Assembly (NCBI GenBank): GCA_949130495.1
Contig: OX422211.1
Span: forward strand, 447,710,219-447,774,218
DNA: 64,000 bases
Reading direction: 5' to 3'
Source: Sambucus nigra
Lineage: Eukaryota; Streptophyta; Magnoliopsida; Dipsacales; Adoxaceae
Shown: positions 35,269-47,825 of the stretch, piece after piece
Position numbering within the stretch: the stretch's first letter is position 1
How the letters are laid out: the number at the start of each line of letters is the position of its first letter
Made by a program: the position numbers and the translations under genes
Notes under the pieces: model-generated
The model's database searches: none
What the model was told of the DNA's origin: nothing
The model's input: the letters and a program-made list of their open reading frames with translations, nothing else

Positions 35269-35424
35269 CTATTCCGGGACAAAAATCAACAAAAATTCTA
35301 AAGGGCCGTCAAGCTCTACTAGACTAATAAAAAGTCCCACCCAAAATAAAAATACAATGCTTGACTCAAACACCCCAAAGGATTAACAATCTTTGTCGTT
35401 GAAAGTTGCCGCTATATAAAATAA

Positions 35425-38322
35425 TGTGACACCCCGACAAATTAAATACCGGGTAGGTACTCATTTATTAAATTAAATCAAAATGCCAAGTTGGCTCAGT
35501 TAATAGCATCACTGTCGAAAATATTTTAATGATTACTAACCACCTAGTATTTAAAAAGTAAGATGTCAAATTTTAAATTAAGTCTGGTTAACATACAGTA
35601 AAAGAATTATGAAAGAATAACATAACCATTCACCATAATGAAGAAATGGAATAACCAACAAATAATAGTAAATCCGGAGGAAAACTCCTCACAACAATCC
35701 CACAACTGAAATAAATAAAACTGCATCCTGAATTAATTACATGCCAAACGTCTGAAAATATGAAATAGGAAATGTTTCTAATAGAAATGGGCAACATGCC
35801 CTACAACTGATGAAAGCTGAATATAGAGTCAAGATAGATGAAGCGTCTACTAGCAAAGTCATGTAACTTCCACAAACAGCTACAGCTCGTCACCTGAATG
35901 AGGATCCTAAGCATGGTGTCCTTGTGGCTGGGCACCTAAAATGGTTTTTACAAAAATAGATTTGAAAGCATACGGGTCAGAGCCCGAAAGTGGAGAGTAT
36001 TTTAAAATAGCAAGTGTTTTAATAACATTAAAACAATGAATTCAAAATACATGTTAGGACGTGCACTCACATGAAATACTCACCTCTCGACTAATTGTGC
36101 ACTCCTAACGTACCGTACCCATCTAAGTGACATACGTAGCTAACCAAACCGTAATAAGTTCTACCCCTTACTACTCGATTCTCATTATGCATTCTAGCAT
36201 TATCAACTAAATAGAGGGCTTTACTTAAACTCAGATTCTCAATTATTAGCAATACAATTCACTACCGGTTATCCCGTTATATCTTCTCAAAACATTACCA
36301 TAATTATACTCATAATACTAACATGAAAGCTCTCATTATTTAAGTGTATATTATTCACGTCATAATTATACAATACAAGCACCCCGAGGCTAGCTGCGGT
36401 GCACACATACTCTGCTATCCATCCCGGTACATCACGTACATAAGGATCACGCATTCCGAATCTCTCAGGAATCGTACTCAAATAATAGAAATTCACAAAA
36501 TAATGGAGGCGAACACAGTCACATCACATGGGTCACGCACATACCTACTCTCCCACGATCAGCAGACTTATTATCTTCCCAATAAGTCCTTCTCTAACCT
36601 ATATTCTCGAGGTACCAATCTATATCCCCCCGTAGGCACACAAAGATTAGATGGCCCTAAACGAACGCAAACCTCCCGTGATAGCAAGTATGGTAGGTAT
36701 GTCATACACATCAAATCATATATACTAAGCATGCACACATCTTAGCTATTATCATATATATTTTAGTGGTATACTTCTCGTTCTTATACCCACACACTTT
36801 TCCCCAGTTTATATATACACGTCACCCATTATCCTCACGTCGTAATTAGTTACTCACGTTCTAATCCATAAATATCATTTTATTCAAATCGCACTTTTAT
36901 ATTTTACTCCTCAATATATCTCAAATGTCCCAACTATGACAATTAGTCATCAAGGAAATGTCAACTCTACAATTAAATAAGGTTACAGAACACTCGAAAT
37001 CAAATCAGGCCAAAAAGGCCAAACTGTCATCTTGTTAGAAGTCTCGTTCGAACGAGGCTAGTTCGAACGAGAGTTCGTTCGAACGAAGTGGGCATCTAAC
37101 GAGGGTTCGTTCGAATGAATTTTCCCCCTCATTAGAAGGTAAACTTTCACCTCGTTAGAAGCTCGTTCGAACGAGCTCGTTCGAACGACCTGGGCAGGTC
37201 TTCTAACGAGGGGCCAGTTTCGAGCCCAGAATTTACTTTTTTCGTTTTTCCAACTTTCTTCACCTCTAATCCCATATACAATTCATCCCAAAATCATTTT
37301 AAGGTTTCTAATATACACTAAACATTCGTAGGTCATAATCTAGTACATTCATGGGATCAATTCTTCATATACAACACCAAATTATTAAATCTCCCAAAGT
37401 TTCCTCAAACCTTATGAGTATGAACCCTAGAATTCAAAGTCATCAATTTTCCATAAATAAATTCCATTTTTACATCATGAAAAGTTGTATTTATTTTAAC
37501 CCAATAACATTCTACATGCAATACCTACATCATAACTTGAATTTCTATCTCCAATTTCATAGGTTTTTGTCATTATCCCAAAACAATGCAATTTTTACAA
37601 ATTTCTACGCATGGAAGAATCATTCGAAGTAAATAACATAATTAAACAACTTGACTCTAATATTTCTCTGAATTTGAGGTTGAATCTTGAAGGTTGAATT
37701 GTCCTATCTCTCTCTATGCAGAATTTCTTCTCTTTCTCTCTCTACAAATTTCTTCTCTAAGGATGACAATGGAGGTGGAGGTTGGTTTTTGGCAAGTTTA
37801 AGGTTTCTAAACTTCTCCCGTAGCCCACTACCTAGATTGGGGTTGGAAATGTCTTAGTGGTTTAAGACTAAGTCAGATTTTTAACTCTAATTTTCGTGGG
37901 TTTTAATTCCCAAAATTCCCAAATTACCAAAATACCCTTCTAAGTTGCCGGTATGGCCTAAAAATGCCCCGGGACCCAAACTAAACTCCCGGCTAGTGTT
38001 TTCTAACTATTTCGACCCTTACGGACGCGTTGGCGCACTCAAAATGACCATATGGTTAATATAAATAAAATTCACTTTTTGATTTAAATAATTACTTTCC
38101 TGACGCGACTGTCACACGCGTCTCAACAAAATTTCCAAATTGCCGTATTTCAATCTCACGACAAATTTCATAATTCAATATTCATAAATTGCCATATATA
38201 CGCATTAAAATCAAATACCAACTCACATCTCATTAGTAATTTATCCGGATTAATTCTCAATTAATTCACATAAATTTAATTAATCCCATAAATAAATATC
38301 GATAAAAATACGGGGTATTACA
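35425..38322 (-). mobile_element. Tekay-like solo LTR with AATAA duplication
   Basis: On the minus strand it starts TGTAATACCCCG and ends CGGGGTGTCACA. It is 2898 bases and is flanked by AATAA at 35420-35424 and 38323-38327. It belongs to the same family as 1-2466 and 57708-60641 and lies in the untranslated region of the Copia element between the polypurine tracts. TATAAAAG on the minus strand near 36897 could be its promoter. It has no coding capacity. Confidence 0.92.
37034..37210. repeat. TCGTTCGAACGA palindrome block in Tekay LTR
   Basis: At least five TTCGAACGA or CTCGTTCGAACGAG palindromes plus TCTAACGA and CGTTAGAAG variants, 1.1-1.3 kb from the LTR start. Sister LTRs carry TCGATCGATCGA at this place. 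Confidence 0.85.
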
Positions 38323-38327
38323 AATAA

Positions 38328-40184
38328 TTCCTGCACACTTAAGCAAACACATTACACGCATAGGGAACATCAAATATTTAATGCAAGTAAAGTTAAGCAA
38401 ACACATTACACGCATAAGGAAAGTAAATACTCCACCTAAATTAATTCTCTCCCTTTATCAAGTATGATCAACTTAGAAAGACGTCTCCCCCTAAGATAAA
38501 TCTCCTTAAACTAAGATACGATAGTAATAGGATTAGATACCATTTCTCTCCCTATCATTCTCCCCCTTTTTGTTCATGAATAGACAAAGGCTTAAAGAAT
38601 AAAAAATTGACTGATCTTCCCCAAATAAAGCAGATATATCCTCTAAATTAAGCAAGGGATAAATAAAATGGGAAAGCAAGCTAAAACTTGTAATTGTGCA
38701 TATAGTGATGAAAGCGTTAAAGCATACGGGCAACAAAAATTCAACTAATCTAACAAATGCCATCGGATACCAACTAGGATGCAATAAAATGATACCAATA
38801 TGATATATAAATTATTAAGCATGTGATATCAATAGAGAATGTAGTAAGATGGATACCAAGTATGAATTATAGCATATATGGATTAGAAATCAAGGCAAAG
38901 ACTAAACAAAAATATCAAATATATGTATACATAATATATACCAAAGAAACTCAAGTACACATTTATAGATATAAACACACAAATGACACAGACAAAATAT
39001 AATAGGAGTCTTTCACACTCGTATGGTGAAAATGTGTCATATGGAAACGGAAGTGTTGGGGTGTGAACTAGTAACAATTAAATTTAGACCCAATCACTTA
39101 AAAACATGTTCACGGAGTTCTCATTTGATTGAAAACTTCATCACATTTGAAAATAACATCATGTGACAATATAGATTGAACTCAATGAACAAACATACAC
39201 AATGCATACAAGCCTAGCATATTGATGATTCTACAAACCAATAAAGTCATGACATGAAATACGCAACTAGGATAAACGGACATTATGCAAACCGTTGATA
39301 TACCATCCAATCTCCCTCAATAAGCATATATTAATTTTGAATGAATATATCAATCAAACATAGTCCTTGGCAAATTATTTTTCTTTTTAATGCCATATTT
39401 TCTATTTTTAGGCCTTTGGACCACGTATTTCTTTTAGGTCAATTCAAAACGGTGGCTTACAATCGCAAAGAATCACTAAGTCCTTTCGGAGCCCTTCCCC
39501 GTGCACATTTATATTTATCATGTTTTCATTTTTCACATAAAACACACGTGCAACGGATTTTGACATGCACTAGTCCTCCTAAGTCACAAATATGTAGATG
39601 ACAAGATTGGTACGAGAACACCTCACAAAGCTAAAATATACATATGAAGTTAAAATTTCAAAAAATCTCGTGCATGTGTGAATAGAGGCATATAAAAATA
39701 GAATCCATTATATCAACTCAAAATACAAATACTCCATGTAACCATGGTAAAAAACATAATAAGTATTATCAATCTAAACCAAAAGTTCTAGTCACATGGG
39801 AGCGTAAAAGATGGGATTTAAGCACAAGTGTATGCCACATAAAGTGTGTCAAACTAAAATACACACAAAATAAAATCTTTTTGAGTTTTTGAAATTTTTA
39901 ATCAAAAATACAAATATATACTCAAAAGGACAAACAAAAATCATTTGTATTTTTCATAAAGCTTAAATTACTCAAAGGTAAACCACAAATGATAAACAAA
40001 AATCTTTATGTATTTTTCAATTAATACAAACAAAATAGATATAATACAAAAAGATAAACAAAAATCATTATTCTAGCATGTGATATGAAATAAAGTAATG
40101 ACTAGAAAATGATTAACAAGCATACATTTAGCATGTGAATATAGCATGAAGTACAATCGCTAAAGTATGCAAACACTAACACAT
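38328..40184 (-). other. Copia interior downstream of gag, without pol
   Basis: This is where protease and pol should follow gag, but only AT-rich non-coding sequence is seen. It includes two extra polypurine-like tracts (38484-38495, 38559-38572), a duplicated AAGCAAACACATTACACGCA unit (38339-38420) and repeated GATAAACAAAAATC motifs (39920-40075). Confidence 0.7.
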
Positions 40185-42116
40185 TCATACTTTAGATTTA
40201 GCAAGGGAGGAAGCATATGAAAGTAAATGAGAATCAAAAACCCTATTTTGTAAGGCAACCGAGTCGAATTTTCTAACCCAAATTAATGAAGAATGACTAT
40301 CTTGGGGTGTAGGAATTTTAACTACCTTGGTGGCTTTACGTTGGGATTTTCTAGGAATTCGTTCAAGATCAAAACAAAATTTCCTAAGATGACCTTTTCG
40401 ACCACAATGTGTACAAGTAAAAACATGACGAAAATATTTACCTACGGAGTGATTTCTAAAACCATTCCTAGTAGATTCTCCTAAAATGTTGGTTTTGGCT
40501 TTATAAGTAGATTCATTACATGTATTGAAACCTAAACCACACGTGTCATTTTTAATTTGGACCGTTCCTAATATTTTAAATAATTTTTTCGAATGACACT
40601 CCAAATCAAATTTGACATTACTAGAGTCTTTTAATTTATTTTGCAATTCTAAAATGTTAGACTCTAATAAAACATTTCGCTCTTCGAAAGCAAGAAGCTC
40701 ATTTTTCAAGGATTCCATTAAACCCCTAAGGCTATCTCTCTCGCCTTCTATATATTCAAGCTTCTCTAGAAGAGCTTTCTCTCGTGTCCTAAGGTCTTCA
40801 ACCAACATACTATCATCAACAACCTTGACACGCTCTCTTAAACTAGCTTCTAACTTCAAATTAGCTCTTTTCAACTTAATAGATTCTTTATAAAGTTCTT
40901 GAAAAGCATTTTGAAGTTCACTCACATTAACCTCTTCTTCATTTTCACTCTCTCTTTCTTCTCCACTCTCACTATCATCACAAACAATGGAATCAAAAAC
41001 TTTGACCTCGAAAGTGTCATGTGTTTAAATATCTTCATGAGAAGATTCACTTTCGGTGCTCACATGACTAGTCATAAAAGCCACAAAATTTGGCTTAGTG
41101 GGGGAATCGGCTCACTCTTCCTTATCACTATCATTAAGGGTTGCATTATATGAAATGGGTCGTTTACCCTCTGTCCTTAGTTTAGTTGGGCACTCAGAAG
41201 CCCTATGGCCATAACCCTCACAACCAAAACACCTATTTGACTCGTCCCTATTTAATTGTTCATTAATAGGTTTAGGGATCTTCTCGGTTTTGTCATACTT
41301 AGAAGTTTTAAATTTCTTAAAATCATTTTTGAATTTATCTTTGTTAAATTTAAGAAATTTTCTAAATTTCCGAGCAAACAAAGCCATATCTTTCGAGTCA
41401 CTATCACTCTCGCCCTCTACTACTTGTTTGACCTCTTTTCGGTCTTTTAAAGAAACATCCTTTTCTATTTTCTGTTCAGTTTTAAAGGGAAACATGTTTA
41501 GTTCATAAGTTTATAAATCACCTACAAGGTCTTCTAATTTCGTAGAGGCTAAAGTTGGTAAAGAATTTAAAACGGTCACTTTTGGAATAAATCTTTCGAG
41601 TAGGGACCTTACAATTTTCTTTACAACTCGGTTGTCGGGTATTTTCTCTCCCAAATTAAAAGATAAATTGACAATATCAGAAAGTCTAGCTTAAAATTCA
41701 TCAAAAGTTTCATTATCTTTCATTTTGATGGTTTCAAATTGATTGGTGAGGTTTTGGAGTTTCGAAGCTTTAACGACACTTGTACCTTCATGAGTGAGTT
41801 GCAAAATATCCCATGTTTCTTTAGCAGTCTCACACGTCATAATACGTTGGAATTCATCTGGTGTGACAGCGCTAAACAAGGCATTTAAACCTTGGGAATT
41901 AAAGTTTGAAAGTTTAAATTCACCCTCAATCCATCTATCGGCCGGTTTGGGTACACGTTCATTTTTTACTAAATAAGTTGGTGGAGACCACCCGTTAACT
42001 ACAGACATCCAAACCCTCTCATTGATAGATTTAGGTGCCGATTTCATTCGCGCTTTCCAATACGCGTAGTTAGAACCATCGAAAATAGGAAATTTTGAAA
42101 ATGGGGAACATTCCAT
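40185..42116 (-). pseudogene. Copia (SIRE-like) gag, single frame with four stops
   Basis: The reading frame from the ATG at 42116 to the stop at 40185 is continuous over 644 codons with no frame shift. In-frame stops lie at 41691-41693, 41511-41513, 41112-41114 and 41025-41027. Order: UBN2-type gag domain (FPIFDGSNYAYWKARMK, then ETAKETWDILQLTHEGT), a basic segment, a first CCHC knuckle CFGCEGYGHRASEC (about 41190-41231), an acidic stretch, a long coiled coil (about 40600-40920), and a second knuckle CTHCGRKGHLRKFC (40374-40415). The ATG lies about 50 bases inside the primer site. Both knuckles are intact. It would bind RNA and form particles. Confidence 0.88.
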
Positions 42117-42167
42117 TTTAGTAAAAAATTATTTAAAATGTCTTTAACGAAATAATTTATCGCTTTC

Positions 42168-42179
42168 GCTCTGATACCA
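42168..42179 (-). promoter_or_regulatory. Primer binding site of Copia element
   Basis: A perfect TGGTATCAGAGC on the minus strand, three bases from the 5' LTR end; the initiator tRNA-Met site typical of Copia elements. Confidence 0.92.
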
Positions 42180-42182
42180 ATT

Positions 42183-43782
42183 TGAAACGCAGGAGCCCCC
42201 AATTTTTTAATTTCTTACTTTAAAAATATAATGTTTCCTTTCTATGAAAAAGATGCGCAGAAGCGTAAAGGTGATGGTTCAATAAATCGAATTACCAAAT
42301 TTTAATATCCTTTTCAAATTAAAATTAAACAAAATTAATTAATTTGAGTTCTAGAATTTGCCTAAGTCATATTTATCAATATTTCCAAATTAGGCCAAAC
42401 CAGTTTTAACAATAGACTTGAATTAAATAAACTTTACCCAAATTTAATTATGCACCAAATTAAATTAAGTGTGACAATTAAAACCAATTTTATCTTGAAT
42501 TATCCTAAGCATGAGTTCTAAGTCATTATGAAAGATAAAATAAATCAATCACACTACGCCGCGATGTACGAGGAAAAACCCACAACGGGAAACAACCTCG
42601 AACGGCCCTAACCTCAAATCCACTAAGTACGGAATTACATTTACAAGACAGATGACTTACTTCCTCAACTCGAACCCTCTCAAGCCTTGACGCGTCTTCT
42701 TGTAACCACCTCTTCCTAGCGGATAACCATGGAGCTCCATCGCGATCTTGGACTCACCAATCGGATAATAAGTACACCGTCAACCACACGTGGTATCTTT
42801 TACCACATGAGAAAGCCGCGACTAAACAATTCTTCTTCTTTGAGGGATTTATAAGAAAAGTCAAACTTCTCTTCAAACAAATGTAGAGATAAGCCGGTGC
42901 CAAAATGCTCCAAGCAAAGTATATGTATATATGAACTTGGAAGAAACAAATATGGGTGTAATTACAGTGTATATTGATTTTTCTTTGAAAATTGACACTT
43001 TAAAACAATGAACTTTTCCCTAAAATAATTTTTTTTCAAACACTCTCTAGATGTTGGTAGGATATGAAAAGTTAAGTTAGAAAAAGTTATTCCCGCACAT
43101 AGATATTCAGCAAAAAGATAGTGGGGTAAAACAAGTGGGAAAGTTGGCAAAACTGCTCAAAACTGTCAAAAAACATGTTCCCGCCAAATCTCGTTCGAAT
43201 GACATTTTGTTCGAACGACATTCTCATTCGAATGAGTCTTCTAACGAAGTTCCAGTATGAACTTGTTAGAAACTCATTAGAAATCTCGTTAGAACGACCA
43301 TCTCGTTCGAACGACATTTCGAACGAAGTTCCAGTATGCCATAATGGAAAGTCATTGGCAATCTCGTTCGAACGACTTGTGGTTGGAACGACAATCTCCT
43401 TCGAACGAACTCATATAATGTTAAAAAAAATATTTTTAAGCCCAGAAACTTTATATACTTTATATATAAGTTTTAATAGAAAACATCTAAAAACAAAATA
43501 CAGTTTTAAAAACCTAACACCCAATATAAGCATGTTCCAAGCTCCTATATATATATGTAATGCATTCATACCTTGAGAGCATGGAACCACTATTGATGAC
43601 ATAGAAATGAGGCACTTAAACTCAGCATTTTGATGAAGCTTTATACACTTGGCCGCTACGTCTTCAACAAACACGTCATTGGCTTGAAAGATGATCAATA
43701 TACTCTATCCTACGACTCAAACGTTTTTGTCCGGAATTGAGCCAAAACTACCAGGACTCAATTGGAAATTTACGTCCTTACA
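42183..43782 (-). repeat. 5' LTR of Copia element
   Basis: 1600 bases. The minus strand starts TGTAAGGACG and ends GCGTTTCA. It is uninterrupted and shows the empty site (TTGGCCGCTACG near 43653) of the solo LTR that sits in the other LTR. Confidence 0.92.
43188..43410. repeat. TCGTTCGAACGA palindrome block, Copia 5' LTR
   Basis: Counterpart of 33527-33745, with point differences that break some palindromes. Confidence 0.85.
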
Positions 43783-45450
43783 TACCCATATTGTTGAATT
43801 GTGTGGTAACAAGGATGGGTTAAGAACATATGTTAGAACTGGAGCTAGGATCGTAAATGCATACTTTAAAGCCCTAGATTTACATCAATTTTTTCGTAAA
43901 GCATTTTGATTTGGAAAATTCATGATTATGATGTATATATCTGATAAAACATGTTTATTATATGTTTCCATGAATTATACCCAAGGTGGAGGTTATGTAT
44001 GCTTAAAAATGTTAAGTTATGCCTTAATGTTCTATTTTGACCTAGTTATGCTAAAAATGGCATAAATCATGGAATACTTATTGAAATAAATAATTACAGT
44101 GGGATATGTTAGAAAACATATATGAGTATAACATATCCAAAAATTGCATAAAAATACCGAGGAATGAACCTTTGGTGATAGTTTGAAGTTTTGGTTTAAA
44201 ATCTGCCCTAAAGAGGCAAGAATGCATACCTGGTGTTTGACGTTTTGCTTGGCATAGAAAATGAGACCTAAAAATTATGAAACATTAATTTTGTATTATT
44301 TAATATGTTTACTGATATTGGGTGGAATATCATGGAAAGTTATATTGTATAAAAATTATGAGAATTCCATGAAGTTGAAGTTGTGTGGTTGTTTTCTTGA
44401 GAAACGATTTGTAAGAGGTTGTAATAAAATGGGCATAACTTTGTCTAGCGAATTCGTAATTTAATTAAGTAAATTATGTTAGAACCCTAATTACTTGGGT
44501 GTTATAGAAATGTGATATATCATATTTAATTCCTCTTTAGTTATTTATGACTGACCAAATGATGTGAGGTATTACTGGGTTTGATGTTAATCACTGTATT
44601 CAAATACTAATGACATTGACTTGTTAGGTGGGGAAGTAACTAATACTACCATACCAAGGAAGTAGTTGGTATTAATCTTAGCTCCAAATCCAAGGTGAGT
44701 GACCTTCCTTATTAAATATAAATGCTTATAATTTCATATGGAAATGTGTAGTTAAACACATGTGTTAAAATGCTTATCGGAGTGATGTCGTATTTAGGAA
44801 ACATAAGCATATGATTAAAAATGTTAAGAGATGTTATATAATGATATGGACTAGTGAGTCCTGTATCTAATGTTAAGTACTTTTAGGTCCTTCGGGATGC
44901 AGCGGCCCCGTTAATCCAATTTAAAGGTTTGTAGTACTCGGGCCTAATTAGGGGATTCGGTGTACCCCATTAACTGGGAGTTAATTGGACTGGCAGGTCC
45001 AGGCTTGCGAGGGTCACACAATTCCTATTGGGTTATAATATTAGAAAATAAAAATGGTTATTTGAATTGGTTATATGTGTGGAATATGGTCATTCACTAA
45101 GCTTGTGTTGCTTACACTCCTATAATGTTATGTTTCAGGTAAGCCTATCAGTTGGAGTTCACTGCCAAGTTAGGACCTTAAAATGGGGGAGTGAAGGATA
45201 TATAGTATGGTTTGAATATCAAGAATCTTTTTGTGTAAATATTAAACTAAAGATCTTGGTTATGTAAAGTGGTGTAGTACTTATAATTTACATGTAAATG
45301 TAGTTATGTTTTCATCTACACATACCTTTGGGAAAAAAATATCATGATATTTTTCCTTTGAGATTTAAATTAAAGCACTGATTATTGTTTAAGGCAATTT
45401 ATCTCTAATTAAAAAGGATGAGTTTAACATAATTAAGTCGGGGTGCGACA

Positions 45451-46340
45451 CCTTATTTAAGTATGTTATGTCTACACACTTTCGTCACTTATCAATCTTC
45501 TTACCATCACCACGTTTTTCAGCCAATCGGGATACTTCACATCTTCAATAGAATTATCCATCTTCATCTTGGCCACTTCTTCTTGAATTTTCATGTTCTT
45601 CTCTTTGGAGAATACATTTTCTTCCTTTGGTATGTTTAGCTGATGATTAATAATGGTTGGATTAATTCAGGACATATCTTCGTAGATCCAAGCAAAAATA
45701 ATTTTTCTATCTCACAGGAAGTTAGCTAGTTTATTTTTTAGGATGGGATCCAAGGACAATATAAGATGGGATATCCTTTTAGGATGCTCATCATCCAGAA
45801 TTATTGCCCCTATTTCCTCAATGGCTTCCTATATTACCAATTTATCTTCACCCCAAGGATCTAATGTCTCGATCTAATAAGTTTGAGATAAGTTCTTTCT
45901 TTCCACTTCGTCAGTCAAGGTATAGTAGCATTTACATCCTTTCACTTGGTTTCCCCTCATCAATCCCAAACTAAAATTAGTGGGGAACTTTAGACATTGA
46001 TGAACAATTGAGGCAATAACCGTGAATTTTTTTAGACCCGTTGTTTCAAAATAATGTTGTAAGCCGATGAGACATTCTTTCCATGGATAAAAAAATCTCA
46101 TTGTCTCTATTCTATAGGTCGACCATATTCTAATAATAAACTCCATCTCAATTGTGCCCAGTGGGTATACCTTCTTTCCCAAGAACCAAATTACTGGACG
46201 ATGATAGGCTTGCAATTTTCTTTCGGACAACTTTAGTTTTGTGAAACATTAATGGAATAGTACATCCATATAACTCCCATTGTCTACTAGGATTCTCTTC
46301 ATGCTCCTCTCGTGGACCATCATAATTATTATCAGTGGTT
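45451..46340 (-). pseudogene. Tat-type protease and N-terminal reverse transcriptase
   Basis: Starting near 46340 the minus strand reads MVHERSMKRILVDNGSYMDVLF, the protease active site with DNGS in place of DTGS. ERKLQAYHRPVIWFLG, the KVYPLGTIEM block and LKFPTNFSLG follow (45874-46230), as in Tat proteases. From about 45760 the RT linker reads IFAWIYEDMS and EEVAKMKMDNSIEDVKYPDWL, ending at 45451, where the solo LTR is inserted. RT resumes at 31711. One target duplication aside, the two pieces join within the same RT motif order. Confidence 0.85.
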
Positions 46341-47242
46341 TGTCATGAGGATACAACAAGCTCGAGAGGTAGTCTTTAGAAAACACTTTCCCCACTTGGT
46401 CTTGGTGACCTTATGAGGTTGGATATCTTTTGATGTTAGCATATTGACTTTTCTTCTACTGTTGAAATATGATTTTCTCTTAGCTGGTCCATTACCACCG
46501 CCATCATCACCTATTGCTATAAAAATGCACCCTAGAGAAATCATATGCTCTTCTTCTGCTAGTTCTTTAAGCCTTGCATGGAGGCCTAGATCTTCTTCAT
46601 CATTGGAACCCCAAGCTATTTTCTCTCTTTATTTCTCCACGAGGCAGCCAAATATCCTTTTTCGGCTAATCATTCTAAGATGGTGTTGACCAACCATTTT
46701 TATCCATGTATTTATTCAGCTTCCCTCTTTTTAAGAGGTCCTCAATATCGTCTTTCAAGGATAGGAAATCTTTGGTTTCATGCTCGTGGTCTTTGTATAA
46801 CTTGTAATATTTGTTCTTCTCTTCTTGTAGCTGGAGTATTTAACTTTTTTACCACTTTAATTCGCCATTTATTCGAATCTCATTGAGGATAAGATGAACT
46901 TTCATTGTCAGAGGAGTATACTCTTCATACTTCTGATATGGCCTCTTTGTGTCCTCTTTAGGTATTTCCTTCCTACCTAAACTATTACTTTCTTCTAATT
47001 TCTTACGGTTGAACTCATTTGCATCCATCACTTCCACATTCATGATCTTTCTTTCTTTGGCTAAGATATCGTCCATATTGTTTGCAGGTTCTTTGAAAAA
47101 TTCATTGTACAACTTCCTAAGTAACAACCTACTCATACTTTTCATGATGGATGCTTTCTTGTTGTAGTACAATAATTATAATCATTCAATGTTGAATCAG
47201 GTAATATACTCCCTTATCATTTCATCCTTATATTAAAGGATG
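46341..47242 (-). pseudogene. Tat-type gag, C-terminal part
   Basis: The 107-codon open stretch at 46849-47172 (LRKLYNEFFKEPANNMDDIL, then YEEYTPLTMKVHLILNEI) matches the C-terminal half of Tat/Retand gag, including the YTPL...IL.EI motif. From 46849 to 46341 the link to protease is degraded. The gag N terminus is missing because a Tekay-like LTR begins at 47243. Confidence 0.75.
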
Positions 47243-47671
47243 TGTGACACCCTGCCTATTTTAATCACGGGTGATCAGTCCTTTATTAAAACAAACAGGA
47301 ATTTCATCTGGTTCATTCTGAGCATCACTATCGAAATTTTTTTAATTACTAACCACCTAGGTTAAATTAAGTTGATGCTAAACTTTATCTTGCATTAATA
47401 TAACAACATGTAGAAAATTTAATACATTCACCCAACCATCCACACAATATAATAATCGGAACCAATCACATAATAAATAACCGAATAAATAATATCAAAT
47501 AATCAATCGGTTCCCAAATAAATCCAAATATGAGTCCAAAATAATAAATTGAATATACAAAGTCTAATAAATAATTTGAAGTACTAAATAATCTAAAGGG
47601 GCAACACGCCCAAATGAAGTATTGAATGAAACTCCTAAACTAGGAATGAATAACTGAAGCATCTACATTAA

Positions 47672-47825
47672 CACTACACCAAAAACACCAATTTGGCACA
47701 CCTTGATATTAAAAATCTGGCACAGTTTAACACTGCGCCAAATTTTGGCACTGTTTAATAACAATCTGGCACAATTTTAAGTAGTGCCAAATTTTGGCAC
47801 TGTTTAAAAGTGTGCCAAAATTGAG
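47672..47825. repeat. Left CACTA terminus and subterminal repeats
   Basis: After CACTACACCAAAAAC, seven TGGCAC or GTGCCA motifs occur in about 130 bases, several as CTGGCACAGTTTAA or TTTTGGCACTGTTTAA. These are candidate transposase-binding sites. Confidence 0.85.

Larger units (their letters stand above)
32524..43782 (-). mobile_element. SIRE-like Copia element, non-autonomous, with two nested solo LTRs
   Basis: Two ~1.6-kb LTRs, a gag frame, an initiator-Met primer site and a polypurine tract identify a minus-strand Ty1/Copia element. The perfect duplication TACCC flanks it (32519-32523; 43783-43787). The long gag with coiled coil and two CCHC knuckles is the SIRE/Maximus type. The interior, without nested insertions, is about 4.0 kb and lacks protease, integrase, RT and RNase H, so mobility would depend on a related helper. 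Left terminus AGAAATG has lost the canonical T seen in the other LTR (TGAAACG). Confidence 0.9.
31712..45450 (+). mobile_element. Gypsy-like solo LTR, split by a Copia element
   Basis: It begins TGTAAGGCCCTAAAACATG at 31712, ends TCGGGGTGCGACA at 45450, and is flanked on both sides by the perfect 5-bp duplication CCTTA (31707-31711; 45451-45455). Without the Copia element and its duplication it is about 2.48 kb. TATAAATGAGAGG at 32316 may be its core promoter. The TG...CA ends and GGGGTGYGACA terminus resemble the Tekay-type LTRs here, but the body is a different family. It interrupts the RT gene of the Tat element. A solo LTR arises when the two LTRs of a full element recombine. Confidence 0.9.

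Noticed and set aside
37034..37210. Palindrome block as a single large hairpin such as a microRNA precursor
   Set aside because: Many short palindromes are each self-complementary; I see no single long imperfect stem with a loop of the right size.
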